A DNA stretch of 64,000 nt from Trichobilharzia regenti (Eukaryota > Platyhelminthes > Trematoda > Strigeidida > Schistosomatidae). Made by a program: the position numbers and the translations under genes. Location: positions 44,144,352 through 44,208,351 of the forward strand of contig OX235270.1 in the NCBI GenBank assembly GCA_944472135.2, read 5' to 3'. Each line of letters opens with the position of its first letter. Position 1 is the stretch's first letter. Under the pieces are notes generated by a model, which saw only the letters and a program-made list of their open reading frames with translations, ran no database searches and was not told where the DNA came from. Of the stretch, positions 11,001 through 24,000 are shown in pieces.

Positions 11001-14000
11001 GGCCTCCGTAAGTTTCCCGTTGTGGATTACTTCGCATGCAGAATTGTCGTATAACTGTTGGATGAGATGTATAATTGTAGATGACACCCCACCGTAGTAG
11101 CGAAGTAGTTTCCAAATCACCTCTCGATCGACACTGCACTATCGAAGGCCTTTTCAAAGTCGATGAAGTTGAGTGAGGTGGAGAGGTGACTTCAATTCCA
11201 AGCTTTGTTCAATGATGATCCGTAGAGTGGTGATTTCATCAATACATGACTTGTTTCTCCTGAATCTAGCCTGTTCCGGACGAAGTTTTTCATCCAGCGT
11301 GGCTTGTTTGATTCTCTCCAGGATGATTCGGCTTAGTGCATAGTGTTTAACTGTATTTTTTCCCTTTTTCAGTATTTACATCACAGTTGTATAACCGACA
11401 GGAGTCAGTAAGTACCATCTAAAACATATTGTCTTCCTTTTTGAAAATAATATCACTTAATAAACACTGACAATAATATCAAGTACTGTATATTCACTGA
11501 TTCAACACAAGAAAATATAGGCGAGTATCACAAAAATGCCCTAATGTAAAATTATTCGATAGCAGACATAGAAAATTGAATTCATTTAACTAACGGTTAG
11601 CATTAAATACAGATATGAAATTGAATTTCCTGATACTTCATAAATATATACGAGGCAGAATGATCACAAAGTAAAAGAAAGCAGGTATTCCAAACGCCAG
11701 AAAACACATTTAAGCTTGACTGAGATCTATAGCTGGCTTTTCTTACGTTTCAGGCATCCGTTCGGTATTCCTATTACATTTCCTTTGTGTTACTCAAATG
11801 CAGGAAAATGCAACAACACCAAGTTGAACTAAGCAATGTGTTCCTAAAGTTCACATACCCATTCTCACCTATATTATTACTGTTCAGTAGAAATACTGTC
11901 AGAAGGTGAATTATAGATGTCCGTGTTTTTAATCACACACACCATGTAGAAATAATCTGACCATTGCAGACATTTATTCCAACATCATCTTTATATCAGG
12001 TTGAAGCGAAGATAACACTATGGACAAATCCGGATGTTAGAATTGAAGAAAACGAAACCCATTAGAACATTTCCAGTTGTTTCAAGGCAGAATAATGTAA
12101 CAGTGATGTTTGAAGAGATAAATGGATAAATAACAACTCGAAAACTCGCAAAACGTGTAGCAAACCAAAGTGACACGATTTATAAAAAAAAACACACATT
12201 CAGTCATTACAAAAAAAATATACCAAAATGAGTTGTATTCAACGCTAAGTAATAATTATTTGATGAGTGCTCAAGGAAGACTATCAGCAACGTACTTCTG
12301 CAATGCTTTTTCTAATACTGATTTACCATAGTCCGAACGAAGGCATTCAATGTCTGAAATGCAATGGAATATAAGGAGAATTTTATGAAATAATGCTCTT
12401 ATAATAAGAACAGTGAACACTGATCATAAAAGGCAACTAAGTTATACAGTTTGGTGACACTATAGCATAACGAAGAGGGATATTTTATTCACTATATATA
12501 TGGTTAAAAAACAGTGCAAAATTTCTACTGTAGCACATATTAGAATGACATGGAATTTCTATATTTGGTTACAGAGTTATATTCACTACATTCACTGGCT
12601 TTGACAGAATAGTTCTAAAATATTTGGCCGCCGAGTGACAAGTAGACAGTTGTAAAAAATTATATGTGTAAAATCTCAGCGATATTGAAATGAGTAATTC
12701 CAACGTTTCGTTCGGCAATCTGGTCCGAACTTCTTCAGGGAAATTAATCGAAATTAACATAACAGAGGTTTATATATAAAAGGAATATCTCTTGCTTTTA
12801 AATACTTTGTCCAATCATGAGTCATAAAACAAGTATTAACAAGTATAATAAACAAAATTGTATGATCAAAATTTGATCGCAGACTTACAAATATTGATCT
12901 ACCTTTGTTAAACACTCTAAACACAGTGTGTATATGTGTGTGTGTGAGCGGATAAACAGTTGTAAAACAATGTCTCAACGTCTCCATAAGTAGATATAGA
13001 CAGTCGGGAACTTTGACCAAGTATTATTAGTTAGTGATACATGTCCATTCTTATTTATTAATCAGGATTTCCTATGCGTCAGCTAACATCACACCCTCAT
13101 GTCTGTTCAAACTGTTAGTATCAAGAATTTTATGATTAGATGTATTTTCAAAATTATGGTGTTTAGGATTAGAGTTTAGTTGAAGCACCCTGTTAAACTT
13201 ATTGCTTTGTCTTCTTTCTGAAAATTGAACTGCTTTATTCGACCTACTGGAGTTATCAGTGACTGGACAGCTACGGATTTAGGATACGCATTCTGTTGCA
13301 GACAACGGAGATTGAAAACACGATGACTGTGCCAATTACAAGTTGTGTTAATTTCGATTAATTCCCCTGAAGAAGTTCGGACCAGATTGCCGAACGAAAC
13401 GTTGGAATTACTCATTTCAATATTCCTGAGATTTTACAAATATAATATTTTACAAATTCACCGGCTTGTTTGAAAATTCACTCAGCATCAACTTAGGTGA
13501 TGAATATAACGTGTTAACCTATACAGATGCCTCTCAGGAAATTCATCTGCCGACGACTGTCCCGTATGCTTCTAAACACAAAACCAAATCACAACTATGC
13601 GCACTTAAGTAACACTGTCACTTTCTGCTTTAACGTTCAGTGCCGAAAAACATAACTATTTTATGAAAAACCACTAATTCGTTTTGTAATAGATGATATA
13701 TTTATTTGTCTTGTTTAAACGTATTCAATTGTGGGTATGTTGACTAGTGGTCGTGGCAATTTATGCACTCCAATTTTCATCATGAATGTCACCAGTTTTA
13801 GTGCCATGCAAAATTTCTAAGTGAGATGCTATTGTCTTCGAAAAAGCTGTCTTATTACGAATTGCTCATGATAATACTTTAGCAACGAAAACTAGTGACA
13901 GACATTTAAGATAAAAGTAAGGATTTCAACTTTATCCTTCTATAATAGTTAACGGTAGAGAGAGAATAAGCGCTAATTATCCTTCTGGACACCATTATCA

Positions 14001-17000
14001 GACCCAACTCCAATGTGAAATGAACATTCGAGAATCCCCATAGATGAAATTTTCGTCTCATCCCCCTCACCCACTGAAGATGTTCACTGTGATTTGTTGT
14101 CCCCGTAGATTTCCTTATGATTTTATCCGCATGTATTGACATTCATCCTCTCCCTGACCTGATATTTGTACATTTCAGTCGTGTGACCTATGTTTTATTG
14201 ATGTACGTTCAATACAATAATCCTCTATATGAAAAGATAAGAGTAACAGCAAATGGAATCACCAATACCAAGACTTATTGCTTAGTCTGGTACGTAGAGA
14301 TTGGAAACCATAGTCCTACTAATAGTCACACATGTGTATAAATTGCAAATATACCTGAGTACTAGGCTTCTAGGAATTTCCTTCCACTCTTTGTCATTCT
14401 CACATTGTTTTAATTGGATTGATATCCAGAACTGTCCACGCGAATTGATATAAAGAAATGCGTGTCATGGTTTTTAATTACTAGCTTATGTACATGGGTA
14501 CGAAAATGAAGACGACATTCGTTTTGATCGATACAGCGTTTTTTCCAGTTAATGGAGAAGATCTGTCGCTCAGATGGATGATTTTTATGTTGTCTTATTT
14601 TTATATTGAAGTCTGAACTGAAGATGTCTAGAAAAACAATGAAGTCTCAGCAGTTAAGCTATCTAACTCAGAGAACACAACTACATAGAAATTTTATACG
14701 TAACGTGGGCTTTCTCTTCTTCAACTTTTGGGTCTTTTGGTATACAGAGTGAAGAGACCATATTGGCCTGTGAGAGACAACTATCAATGTCCTAGTAATA
14801 ATTTCTGAAATGCTTTTAGGGTAAGGTAGGATGATTTTCCTTCTCATTTCAGAGAATGATTTTGTATTCTCCTGCTGAACTGATGATAGACATCTTTTGA
14901 TGAAGTTTTTAGGATCTACATTTTTCTGGAACATGCTTGTAATAAGTCTCTTCTCTATTTCTTTCAAGACGAGAGCACTGCAGTTTTCTGTGACTGTCTT
15001 TTCCGTGGTGTTAGGTTTTTGTTATTGTAACTTATTAATTGGTCTGTAATGGTCGACTTTTCGTAAACTTTTGTTCCCACTTCTCCCATATTTGTTCGTC
15101 TAAGCAAGATACTCAAAAATGAAATTTGATTTTCTGGTTAATGTTTTATTCTAAGTTTGATGTAGTCAAAAACATTATTGAATCGAGTGTGGGTGATTTT
15201 TATATCATTTCTTTTAATTGTGAGAAATATGTGAATTAAGTGAGATATCCAGATTTTTGATTTGTTTATTGGTAGGACCACGGTTTCCAGTCTCCGCATA
15301 TCACACTAAGCAATCGGTCTTGATATTGGTGATTCCATTTGCTGTTACTCTTATCTTTTCATGTAAAGGATTATTGTATTGAACGTACATCAATAAAACA
15401 TAGGTCACACGACTGAAATGTCAAATATCAGGTCAGGGAGAGGATGAATGTCAATACATGCGGATAAAATCATAAGGAAATCTACGGGGACAACAAATCA
15501 CAGTGAACATCTTCAGTGGGTGAGGGGGATGAGACGAAAATTTCATCTATGGGGATTCTCGAATGTTCATTTCACATTGGAGTTGGGTCTGAAAATGTTG
15601 TCCAGAAAGGTACTAACTAAAACTACGCGTTGAAACTATCCAGTTGAGTCAATGCAATACCAAAAATATCCCTATGAGCAAAATATCTTTAAAAGACAGT
15701 ACAACATATTGCACATCTGCTTACGATTGAAAATATATCTTATAAGGTCTCCTAAACTTCTAGCTGCATCTACAGTTTAACGCACTGTTATTCAACATTA
15801 TTCATTTCACATTTTAAAGTCTTCTATTCTGTATCACATTACCTTTCAGTTTCAATCAGAATAGGAAAAGGTGGTCTACAGTTAACAAATCGGGGTTTCC
15901 TCTTAGTCTTGCTACGAACCATCTTTGAGTACTAGTATTTTTAAAGAATGTGCAGAAACAACAGGAAAGGTTGGTCAGCAGAAAAACAACCTCAAATCGA
16001 CAGGTAATAATGTACACTAACTATTAGATATTGCAACCAAACATGCTGTCTTCGGTGTGACATACTTTTGCCAAGGATGTGCTATTCGCTTTCAGGCTGA
16101 AGCTAAAGATTTTTAAGCGTGACAGAATCTTACTTTAAACAAACACTGATACAACTGGAAAAAACAACATCAATAACAACAACAACAACAATACTTAATA
16201 CATTTTAATAGTTTTTATCTAAATAGCTATAAACGAGCACTAGTCAAGACTCTATACTATAGAGCTAGGAGATTATGCTTTGCTGTGGAATTAGAGAAAG
16301 AATTCACGATTCTCGAAAAGATGTTGAAATGTAATGGTTACCCTCAAAGATTCATTAAGAAATACGAAAGGTTTGAAGTCTCGAATGTCAAACAAATCAC
16401 AGTGGAGAAAAAGCCCATCTACTTTCAACTTAATTATAAAGGTGAAAAAATTACAGCAATGGTCAACAGAAGACTGAGTACGTCACTAGCCAGGGCCTAT
16501 CCTGCAGGTAAGCTCGTCCCGTCTACTAAACAACTTTTTTGGTGCAATCAAAAATCGATAGATATCCTTCTCATGTTAACTCCAACTGTATATACGAATT
16601 TACATGTACCTACGAGAGCAGTTACATTGGAAGGACAGAATGAAGGGCATACCTCAGATTTTCTGAACATGTACTAAAGCCTATGTCTAAAGGGAAAAAA
16701 TGCTTTAAACAGTACCATCGCCAGGCATTTCCTTGATACGGATCATGAAGTGAAGGTCGCAAGAATGTTCAAAATTATCAATAGGCAAGAGAGTCAATTC
16801 TCCTCAAGTTTGCTGAAGCAATCTCCATCAAGCACCTGAAATCCGATTAGTGTGTTCAAAAAGAAGTGGTTACCAGTCTTTTCTTGCCCCGGTAGCCGGA
16901 TCATTTTCACCCTCTCTTTCACCTGATTACGTAATGTCGAAAGTTTCCATTGTGTATGATCATTATTGTTCGGGGTAAAGTGTTCATTATTATTAGCATT

Positions 17001-20000
17001 GTAGGTATATATTGATTGATTGTTGTTTCAAAATGAACTCTGTGCAAGTATGTTAAAATTGTTTCTGTAGATATACTTAATAATGACTTTGACCTGTAAG
17101 CAGCTGATGAGAAGCCGACGAAATAAATGATGGTACCATTTTATTCAGCAAAAACTGTTGTTGTTGCTTTATTCGAATGTAGATTTGTTGTAAAAGCCAT
17201 AGAACAGAGGAACCAAACAGTGAGATTTCAATTTCTAATGTCTTGTCCAAGAGAACAAGTAGGAGAAATTTAGAAAAAAACAAGTATACAGAAAATCGAA
17301 CGACTAATATCGAAAGATCAGTTGAGGCTGCAACATTTTAACAACACGCAGAACAAGTTGTACACAAGCATCATTCAAAATAACCAGTATACACTAAAGC
17401 ATTCCCTTCTTAGGAGGAATGTAAGAAGACCTGTTACGTCTACCTTCCAAAAAAATGGATCATCAAATATGGATAACTTTTCCGAAATCGCCTCCAGAAT
17501 ATTGAAATCTTTTGGAATAGATACAGTTCATAAACTACGGTAGACTTTTCAATCTATACCACAACGACCAAAAGATACAACGACAAACGAAGACAAAACT
17601 TCCAGCATCAAGTGTGAAAAACATTGTATTGGTCAAGGTGGACATCTTTGTCATTGTATACACTAACAGTGAAGAGACATGGTACCTAATTCTTCATTTC
17701 AGTGCACACGAACAACTATGTACGCCAACTGGACTAAGAATGTCGAAAAAGTCATAGGACCGTGATATTTAGATGAATGTGCAACTAGGAGATATATTTA
17801 TGTAGATAAAATTTATCAGGAAATAAAGTAAGAACAGGTATTCTCCATCATCTCAAAGAATAAGTAACATGGTTAAAAGATCAAATATAAAGTCAATAAA
17901 ACTACCTTTACCAATAGAAATGGGCATAAAGATGAGCAAAACTGCAGTGGCAGACAATCACTGTCGAGACTGTTGAGAAAAACAATAATTACTTTCAATC
18001 AGACTTCCTATAAGTCATTTCACTGTGAAGTTGTCTTCAAAGATGTTGTTTAGGAGGACAATGAAAGCTTCGTCACCTAATCATCCAGGTCAGACAGCAC
18101 AGAAACACCAATATATATGATAAAAGCATATATTTAGAGTTCCAAAGTACCTCATATTTTACTTTTCCCACTTTGATGTATCAACAGTAACAACAGACTG
18201 TGGTCATAAGGTAGAAATGATATCGTTGTATCTTTACAAATTCGTCGAGATCTTTTAAAAGGTACTAGACTCACTTTCAGAGAATACACAGAAATTACAA
18301 CATGGGTTTTTCATGGAAAAAAACACCAGCTGTCACGTTTTTTTCAAACAGGGTTTATATTACACAATATTACATGCCAACTCGAAGACAACCTTTTATT
18401 TATACGACCATAATTATTCGGTCTAGAATGAGTTCTTAATATCATAGAGCTGAATAGTAAAGTGGTATGGTAAAAAAAAGATTCAGCTATAAGGCAGGAG
18501 TATATTGCGGCTACTTAACGTGACACGAAATTGTGTCTTCACAATGGCAATATTAATGAAGAAACCTTTCTGACTGATAAGTTTGTTTCAACGTGGTTAT
18601 AAAAAGTCGATTGAGTTAGACATAATTTTTACTACCAATCAGCCCAACTTTAAGTATGTCTCTTCCAAATAATGGAACTTATACCTTTTTGCATTCCCCT
18701 TCTTTATTGTTCTGTTTATTTTGACTCACTCTGTGCTGCTTCACCTTACAATGTGATTTCACTTTAGCATTCCTACTTTGAAAGGTTGGTTGAAAGTGAA
18801 GTAGCATTGTGAAGAATGACAAAATTCTACAGTATACCGTTTACCGTTAGTTATAGTACAGTGAGTTAAGTACTTTCCCATATTAAACTGTTAACAGATC
18901 AACATTAACCGCCATGTTGAAATCATCGAATGATAGTCATCATGATGAGCAGTATATCATAAAAATTCAGGTTAAATAGAAGTCACAATAAAATAGATAA
19001 AATATCTGGAAAGTCTTACGTACTAGATTTTATTCAACTGGAAGTCTAAACCTAATATACTCACATCTCCATCTTTCAGTTTTGGCATAATAGATAAAAT
19101 AGTTTTACTTTATCAATAAAATTACTAGACAAGTTATGACTAATCAAGCTTTATATTTTAGGGCTTATCCAAGTATATAGACAAGGAGCTTGACACAAAA
19201 TTCATTTACTTTACATGTTAAAAAGCATAGCCACTTCAGAAAAAGTGGTACTGTTTGGTGAAAACCAGGCATCGTTATTTGTTTAAGAATAATTCAGTTC
19301 CACGTTCATTTTAAACCTCGTCTGGTTGACTAACTGATTTCAAGCTTACGTATGAGGTTAGCAACCCCAGCACATAAAAAACAACCCTGTCACTAGTGGA
19401 ACTTCAAAGTACAGAAAAAATAAAATTATTCTTCTTTGAAAACGGAGTAGACGAGAGATGCCGGTGAGTGAATGCATTTGGGGATCTGGTCAACCGGTGT
19501 ATCTTCTTTCCAAGAAGCCAAAAGTAAGCAAGGGGACGTGGAATGTCTGTACCATGTTTCAAGTTGACAAGGGTACGTAATTGAGCCATGGATAATATTC
19601 CAGCCAGATGGCGACATCAAATTCTAATGGGTGGTGTGAATAACAACTAAAATGGGAGTTGATAACATAGGAAAAGAACTCGAAAGGTGTCGATCCGCTC
19701 TTGGCGAAATGAATGAAAATGAATAACTACACTTTCAATGACTTGGCGATGGGAGACAGCATATACAGCCACAAGGTAATGTGGGTTTCACCAGATGCAC
19801 ATACCGAAAACCACATAAACTTCATCTCAATCTGATCTCAAGCAAGTAGAGGTCCATGTAACTGGACACAAGGTTAAGAAGAGGATCAGATGTAGTTTCA
19901 GACCACTATCTGCTGTAAGGAACCTTTAACACCAGCCTGAAGGCTTTCACAGAAGCTAGAGATATAGTACAAGGCGTCACAGATGAGGATTTCAAAGCCA

Positions 20001-21012
20001 GTTCGGGTAGGATTAGGAAGATAAGACAAGCATTCATTACTTTGAGACCATTGTAGGGATTCACAGTACTTAGTCAGTGCTTCTATATGATTCACAGATT
20101 TATCACACGCGTCACAAAAGTGGCAATTATTATTCTCAGATAAGCATTTTCAACAGACTACAGGCTTTCATTAACAGGTGTCGCCCTCACTCCAAACTGA
20201 CGATCGGATGGCAAGAAAAGACTGACAACAAGGTAACTTTGGTAACGGAGCAACCAAGAATCTATTGCTCAACAAAAGGAGGAGATGGAGCTGAGTTGAA
20301 AATAGTCTGAGGAGACCGTTGTGTAGCATCGCATATCAGGTAGTCATATGGAACATGAAAGGGAATAGACGGGTAGGCAATCAGAGGGTAATACGGAGGA
20401 GGAGATCATGTGAGGGGGAAATGAAAGCTTGTAGGCAGTCGTAAAGCTGGCTGATAATGACGGTAGAGTACAGAGAAAACTGAAAACTTTCAACTTAAGC
20501 CATATTTTCTACTCAGAAACTGAGAAAAGAATAATGATAATTACAGCCTTTTTTGCTTAACACTGATAAGAAATTAACATAAAACTTACTACATTAGACA
20601 CTAAATCAAGGATACTTTTAACTGACCTTGCATGCTTGGCCTTTCCACAGCGGAAACGATTCGTTCAATTTGATTTATTGTCGAAGTACCAGGAAATAAT
20701 GCCTTGCCAAGTAACATTTCACCTAATATACAGCCTAAACTCCACATATCGACATATTTTGTGTAACTGTTTGAAGCTAGCAGAATTTCTGGTGCACGAT
20801 ACCACCTCGTTGCCACATATTCTGTTAAACCAGGGTTCTCATTATCCTCATCCCCATCTATAAACGATTCTGCAGATGTTGCACGATTTTCAGAAATGCT
20901 GGCCAATGAACGTGTTAACCCGAAATCACATAATTTCACTAAACAATCAGAGTTTAACAGAACATTTGATGGCTAAAAATATAAATAAATAGATATGCAA
21001 TGAAACGCATCA

Positions 21013-21050
<38 letters not shown>

Positions 21051-24000
21051 TCATAGTGTTAATGAATATTAACTAGGTTTTCGTCTTCTACGTGTGTTTC
21101 TGCAGTTCCTACTTGTCTGACACTAAAAGTGGCGTGACATGCTCGCATGTTTGGCTTCATAACAATTCCTTGTGCTATACTGTAAATTTTTCAACGTGTA
21201 AACACGAATAATCTTCAAGGGATTATTTTGATCAGATTTTTCTCAATTAACGATGCACATATTCATGTGCACATGAGAATGTAGACAGCTGATTAGCTCA
21301 TAAGGTAAAGTATTGTTAAATATTACAATACCTTGGGGCAGTGAAATGGAATCGACAGCATACAGAGGTATACTTAGAGAAATTGGAAGGCATTGAAGAG
21401 CAAGAAGAAACCATTATTCAATTACGTATCGAGAGATTTTGAAATTTAGCTCATAAAAGTGGTGAACGAGAATGCACACAGGTAGCTGACATAAGTGTTA
21501 CGTTTGTTAAATCACCAGATACATAGAAGTCTAAAACTGATCAACTGGTATCCAACTATTAATAGCAATCGGTATTGTATGCCATCAAGTTGTTTCATTT
21601 GCTTTCAAACAATTCACATACTGTAATGTTAGTTAGATGGCCACAAAAGATCAGCAACAGGGAGGGATCTCTGTCAATGAGCGAACCAACTCAGCAGGAA
21701 CCGATTGTGAAACAAATAGGCAAGAAGAAATGGAGATGGATTGGCTGGCCAAACTCTGAGGAAACCATCAAGTGACATCACTAGACAAGCCACTGCTCGA
21801 GTGGAACCCGAAAAGAAAGCGGGCGGCGAGTTGGTGGTCAGTGATAGGGTGGGGTGACTTGGAGGAGGTCATGTGAAGAGGAGATGAAAGCATGTGGGCA
21901 GACTTGGACCGGAGTGAAAAAGTTGACAGAAAACAGAAGGCAATGGAGAGGCGCGACTGAAGCCCTAGGAATTAAAGGATATAATAATAATAATGTTAGT
22001 CTTCCAGAGGAAACCGTGGTAAATTTTTCCCTTGAATTATGCATTTTGGAGATGAAAAATAATAACGTTGCATAATGTTGATAATGACCAAGATGGAATA
22101 CAGGGACAACAAATTAAGTAACTGATCAGTAGACCCTCTGTTGGACACCGTCACAAAACGATATATATATATATGAAATTATCATTATGTCCATCACATG
22201 GACAGTAAAAATGATTCTAAATAATGGCTTCATTGAGGGTAGTTATCAATGTCCAACATAGATTTACTGATACCTGATTCGATGTGTCACCCAACATTCA
22301 CATCTTTCAAAGTAGGATTATATGGATAAAAATATGAATGACTCCAACGGAGTGAATTACTACGCTAGACTAAATAAATAGTCTTTTCAGAGATAAATTA
22401 AGGAAATTATGCTTATTAATTCCTTAACGTTTCCAGTGGAATACAGGGCTTCCAGCTAGAGGCTTGAAGTTTCTGTAGCAGTGTTTATTTTAACAGGATG
22501 AGGCTGCTAGCCTCATAACTTATCTTTCCTCCTTACCAGCTTTACTACTGATTTAGCGAGGTAGAGGAGTGCGTCGGACAGGTATCGAAGCCCAGACCAT
22601 GTGTATAGTCGGTGAGGAAAAGTCACTTCAAATTTAACAAAACTGAAATCTTATCAGATATGAACATCTGATTCAGAGTGATTTTAAGATATGGATCACA
22701 ACCGTATACGGCACTTATAAGGAATGCATACTGATGACTATTTATACGACTGAATTCGTGGCCACCAAGTTATCCTCCTTTACCTCGTTAAGCCGGTAAT
22801 AGGATTGGTAAAATTGGAAGGCTGAGTATGCGGCTGGCAACCCCATCCTGTAAAAATAAATGCCACTGCTACCGAGACTTCAAAGTTCTAGCTTGAAGCT
22901 TTATGTTCCACTTGGAAAGTAAAGGATTAAAAAAAGTTATCTAAGAAGTAGGCTATACTATTTAGCTAGTACTTTAGAATTCAATATCATATGAAGCAAG
23001 AAAAAAGGTCGAAACATAGGTGAGAATCCGTTCCGGATTATTTCCCTTACAACAATTCTTAGGATTATACCTTTCCAATAAACAAAGTAGGACAATTTAT
23101 CTCGTCGATGGTAACCGAATAACGTCAACTGACTAGCTTTCAAGAAAAATAGACGTTTATAGTCTAGCCTAGGTAGTAAAACGCTGAGAAGAAAGTCTGA
23201 AGGTTTTACTACATGATTATTGAATTGAATTTTTGATTTTCCCGTCGATTGATTGGACCGAAGTGCTCGGTCTCAGGTTGACATGTCGGCTTCTTGTGCA
23301 GATGCTTCGACGATGTCTGGGTATTTAATCAGTATACAATTGGTGGATGGTGGCTAGCAGTGGAATCCAGGATGCGCATTTCATCATCACTCACTGAGAA
23401 ATGCAGGTACATCCAGCTGACGAGTCCCAAATAGGACGAAATGCTCATCCTGGATTCCACTGCTAGCCACCATCCACCAGTTGTTTACTACATGATGTTT
23501 AGAAAGAAGGAGTGGATACTTAACAGTGATTTAGTACTCTCCGTTTCTCAAGTGTTTTTCAAATGATATCATTCCGACACAAAGGAGGTTGTACAAAAGC
23601 TTACCACTCAAAGTTGTAATTGTTTATGAAGGCACAGAAAAGAATTATATCAAAAAATAATCCTCGATTATAGGACAAAATCAAGAAATAAACTGAATTT
23701 TGATGATAAAACAAACTAATACATCTGTATATCTATGGTAGACTGAATACTATATCGCTAGAAAATTGTATGACTACTTATGATTCAAAGAAATACATTT
23801 TTGATAGGCCGTGCTGGTCCGACCAGTTTGTGGCTTTTATTCTCTCTCCATCTGATGATTTATATTCCATGAGACGTTGGACGAAACGCAGATTTTGTCG
23901 TAAAGAAGCGAGTACATGTAGATTATTCATCTCAAACAAACTTCAAACCTTCATTAACAACTGTCTCCGCTCAATACTCAAGATCAGATGGCCAGAAAAG

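Noticed and set aside
14117..14341. Host exon candidates in the arms of the inverted-repeat PLE
   Set aside because: The same frame occurs in both arms (13906-14142 and 15448-15633), so it is part of the mobile element.
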